From NCBI RefSeq assembly GCF_900445235.1, contig NZ_UFSM01000001.1, forward strand, positions 1,999,501 to 2,063,500: a stretch of 64,000 nt of DNA, written 5' to 3'. Positions 61,912 through 64,000 of this stretch are shown in pieces (positions within the stretch are counted from its first letter, which is position 1; every line of letters begins with the position of its first letter). This DNA is from Aminobacter aminovorans (GTDB lineage: Bacteria; Pseudomonadota; Alphaproteobacteria; Rhizobiales; Rhizobiaceae). The notes below the pieces were generated by a model. The model had not been told where the DNA came from. It saw only the letters and a list, made by a program, of their open reading frames with translations, and searched no databases. The position numbers were made by a program, and so were the translations under genes.

Positions 61912-63042
61912 ATGTTAGGCGAGCGGCTTAGCCGCAGGCTGTTGCTGGCCGGCGGCATCTGCACCGCTGGAGCCAGCGCTGCGGGCGTCACCGCCGTGGT
62001 CGGGCAGGCGTCGCATGAGGGGCATGGCGCTGCTGCAGCTCAATCGCCTTCTGGCGCCGATGCGTATCCGGCTTCGGCAGGGCACAGCGGCGCGCATGGC
62101 GCGATGGTCACCGTCGGCGAAGTCGACAGTGCCCGCAACGGCTTCGACCCGGCCAAGATGCTGACCGACTGGGATGTCGGCACGACATCGAAGCTTCCTG
62201 ACGGGCGCACGCTGCGGACCTTCGAGGTCGTTGCCGAGGACAAGGAAATCGAGATCGCGCCTGGCGTGATGTTTCCGGCCTGGACTTACAACGGCCGCGT
62301 TCCCGGCCCGGCCCTGCGCGCCACCGAAGGCGAGCGCCTACGCATCGTGTTCAAGAACTACGGCTCGCATCCGCATTCGATGCACTTCCACGGCATCCAC
62401 GCTGCGCGCATGGACGGCGTGCCGGGTGCCGGCCTGATCAATCCTGGCGATGAGTTCGTCTACGAGTTCGACGCCAAGCCCTTCGGCTGCCATCTCTATC
62501 ATTGTCACGCGCTGCCGCTGAAGCGGCACATCCACAAGGGCATGTACGGCGCCTTTGTCATCGATCCCGATCCGGCGCGCCACCCTGAGCAGGCCGATGT
62601 CGCCCGTTCGCGGCTCTACGGCTCGCCCGAAAATGCGCAGTGGCAGGAGTTCGTCATGGTGATGAATGCCTTCGACACCAATTTCGACGGCGAGAACGAG
62701 TTCTACGCCGTCAACACGGTGGCACACACCTACATGAACACGCCGATCCGGATCGCCAAGAACAGGCCGGTGCGGATCTACCTGATCAACGTCGTCGAGT
62801 TCGATCCAATCAACTCGTTTCACCTGCATGCCAATTTCTTCGATTATTTCGACCAGGGCACGACGCTGACCCCGACGCTCAAGACGGTCGACCTGATCAC
62901 CCAGTGCCAAGCCCAGCGCGGTATCATCGAGTTCACCTTCGCCGAGCATGAGGCCGGCCTGTACATGTTCCACCCGCATCAGTCGGAGTTCACCGAATTG
63001 GGCTGGGTCGGCATGTTCGACGTCGTGGAGGACGTGGCATGA
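61912..63042 (+). CDS. Tat-exported two-domain multicopper oxidase
   Basis: This 376-residue protein has a twin-arginine signal (LSRRLLLAGGICTAGASAAG) and a His-rich linker (HEGHGAAAA, GHSGAHGA). Two cupredoxin domains follow. Domain 1 has HSMHFHGIHA and the copper-site HLYHCHALPLKRHIHKGMYG (Cys of the type 1 site). Domain 2 has SFHLHANFF and MFHPHQSEFTEL. Four HxH motifs (HFH, HCH, HLH, HPH) supply the trinuclear centre, with the type 1 Cys only in domain 1. It should oxidise metal ions or phenols in the periplasm. The stop overlaps the ZIP start as ATGA. A start at 61894 is also possible. Confidence 0.9.
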   Translation: MLGERLSRRLLLAGGICTAGASAAGVTAVVGQASHEGHGAAAAQSPSGADAYPASAGHSGAHGAMVTVGEVDSARNGFDPAKMLTDWDVGTTSKLPDGRTLRTFEVVAEDKEIEIAPGVMFPAWTYNGRVPGPALRATEGERLRIVFKNYGSHPHSMHFHGIHAARMDGVPGAGLINPGDEFVYEFDAKPFGCHLYHCHALPLKRHIHKGMYGAFVIDPDPARHPEQADVARSRLYGSPENAQWQEFVMVMNAFDTNFDGENEFYAVNTVAHTYMNTPIRIAKNRPVRIYLINVVEFDPINSFHLHANFFDYFDQGTTLTPTLKTVDLITQCQAQRGIIEFTFAEHEAGLYMFHPHQSEFTELGWVGMFDVVEDVA

Positions 63043-64000
63043 GGGACGCTCCGATCTCCGGGACCGAAGCCGAACTGCCGGGCACAACGCCTCCGCGCCG
63101 CGTGCTCTGGTGGATCATTCTGCCGTTGCTCGCCTTCGCTGCGGCGATTGCGGTCCTTGTTGCGACAAATCCGCTGGCACGCTTCAACAATGGCACGCCG
63201 CCCGTCGAGGACATCGCCTTCGAGCGCGTGATCCTCGGCAGCGACGGCATTCGTGTCCTGGTGCGTGCCGGCGGTTCGGAGCCGATGACGATCGCCCAGG
63301 TCCAGGTCGACGACGCCTACTGGCAATTCACCCAGGACCCGCCCGGACCGCTGGCGCGCGGCAGCTCGGCCTGGATCGAGGTGCCGTTCCCCTGGGTGCT
63401 CGGCGAAGCGCACGCGGTCAACCTGGTGACCAATACCGGTGCCACATTCGCCCACGACATCCCGGTTGCGGTGGCGACACCCGTCGCCAGCCGTTCCAGC
63501 CTGCTGTCGCAAGCTATTCTCGGCATCTTCGTCGGCATCGTGCCGGTGGCGATCGGCCTCATGTTCTATCCGGCGCTGCGCAGCGTCGGCCGCAACGGCA
63601 TGAACTTTCTGCTTGCCGTCACCGTTGGGCTGCTGGCCTTCCTGATGATCGATGCCATGGGCGACGCCTTCGAGCTTGCAGCAGAATCGGCAGCCATCTT
63701 CCAGGGCAACGCCATGGTTGTGCTGGCCGCGGCGGCGAGCTTCCTGATCCTGATGGGCATCGGCCGGCGCAATGGCGCGCCAAAGGGCCTGGCGCTTGCC
63801 ACCTACATCGCCATCGGCATCGGCCTGCACAATTTCGGTGAAGGTCTGGCGATCGGCGCTGCCTTTGCGGCAGGTGCTGCAGGCTTGGGCACCTTCCTGG
63901 TGATTGGCTTCACCTTGCACAACGTCACCGAGGGCATCGGCATTGCAGCACCGATCCTCCGCGAACGCATCGCGCTTTGGACCTTTGCCTGGTTGACGCT
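63039..64000 (+). CDS. ZIP-family metal transporter with extracytoplasmic N-terminal domain, 3' end missing
   Basis: The frame is open for 320 codons to the window edge. An N-terminal membrane helix (VLWWIILPLLAFAAAIAVLV, about residues 23-42) and a soluble stretch of about 100 residues precede helices with the ZIP metal-site motifs GIGLHNFGEGLAIGAAF and GFTLHNVTEGIGIAAP (two HN-x2-EG pairs), the transport-site ligands of bacterial ZIP proteins. The extra N-terminal domain is unusual for bacterial ZIPs and may contact the oxidase. The start overlaps the oxidase stop (ATGA). Confidence 0.88.
   Translation, partial: MRDAPISGTEAELPGTTPPRRVLWWIILPLLAFAAAIAVLVATNPLARFNNGTPPVEDIAFERVILGSDGIRVLVRAGGSEPMTIAQVQVDDAYWQFTQDPPGPLARGSSAWIEVPFPWVLGEAHAVNLVTNTGATFAHDIPVAVATPVASRSSLLSQAILGIFVGIVPVAIGLMFYPALRSVGRNGMNFLLAVTVGLLAFLMIDAMGDAFELAAESAAIFQGNAMVVLAAAASFLILMGIGRRNGAPKGLALATYIAIGIGLHNFGEGLAIGAAFAAGAAGLGTFLVIGFTLHNVTEGIGIAAPILRERIALWTFAWLT

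Overview
The window is a GC-rich (by eye low-to-mid 60s %) chromosomal segment of an alphaproteobacterium of the order Rhizobiales, most like the Mesorhizobium/Aminobacter (Phyllobacteriaceae) group. The grounds are a ctrA-sciP-chpT cell-cycle block, a NolR-like ArsR regulator, an eipA gene, rhizobial-type phosphonate genes, many small transport operons and dispersed palindromic repeats. I see no insertion sequence, prophage, rRNA operon or CRISPR array. There is one tRNA. Every family assignment comes from reading motifs; no database search was run.

1-17763: phosphonate region. A partial FAD-dependent amine/amino-acid oxidase and its divergent XRE-cupin regulator open the window. Then, on the minus strand, come the phosphonate importer phnC-phnD-phnE1-phnE2, a DUF1045 (2H phosphoesterase-like) gene and phnM, led by a candidate PHO box. 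A broken GFA-family gene, a Tim44-like gene and gltS separate these from the second block, phnG-H-I-J-K-L plus a hexapeptide acyltransferase gene, with phnF divergent on the plus strand. Together they supply uptake, the C-P lyase core (PhnGHIJKL) and PhnM. No PhnN or classical PhnP is in the window. An unreported-looking 47-residue membrane ORF lies on the opposite strand between phnI and phnJ.

17764-27143: an opine-like catabolic unit. It starts with a highly structured 5' leader, then a PotD/PotB/PotC/PotA-type ABC importer, a flavoprotein monooxygenase-like enzyme, a pair of CMD/AhpD-like proteins, an XRE-cupin regulator and an octopine/nopaline-dehydrogenase-family enzyme. The substrate is unknown.

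27182-35442: an AmpR-like LysR regulator diverges from a two-gene operon encoding a class A (PBP1A-like) and a class B (PBP3/FtsI-like) peptidoglycan synthase. A TadG/VWA protein, a GcvA-like LysR gene and a convergent tRNA-Met follow; the LysR stop codon lies in the complement of the tRNA 3' end.

35443-46576: a Gfo/Idh/MocA dehydrogenase and mnmA, then the cell-cycle block: sciP, fliJ, ctrA, a CheY-like receiver, chpT and eipA, with a PqiA-like gene and a quinone reductase/HxlR pair between. Five GANTC (CcrM) sites crowd the ctrA upstream region, and CtrA-like boxes precede sciP and ctrA.

46577-61377: mostly housekeeping singletons (TrmH methyltransferase, ArsR, HugZ-like, SDR, GNAT, glutathionyl-hydroquinone reductase, Nudix, metallophosphoesterase, hydrolase, a membrane TPR-like protein). 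Then leuA with a leucine-rich leader peptide and alternative hairpins, an AbrB-family transporter, and an orphan Bug-type binding protein.

61856-64000: a near-perfect 12+12 bp Fur/Mur-like dyad precedes a Tat-exported two-domain multicopper oxidase whose stop overlaps the start of a ZIP-family metal transporter that runs off the window. This oxidase-ZIP pair is my best candidate for an undescribed system.
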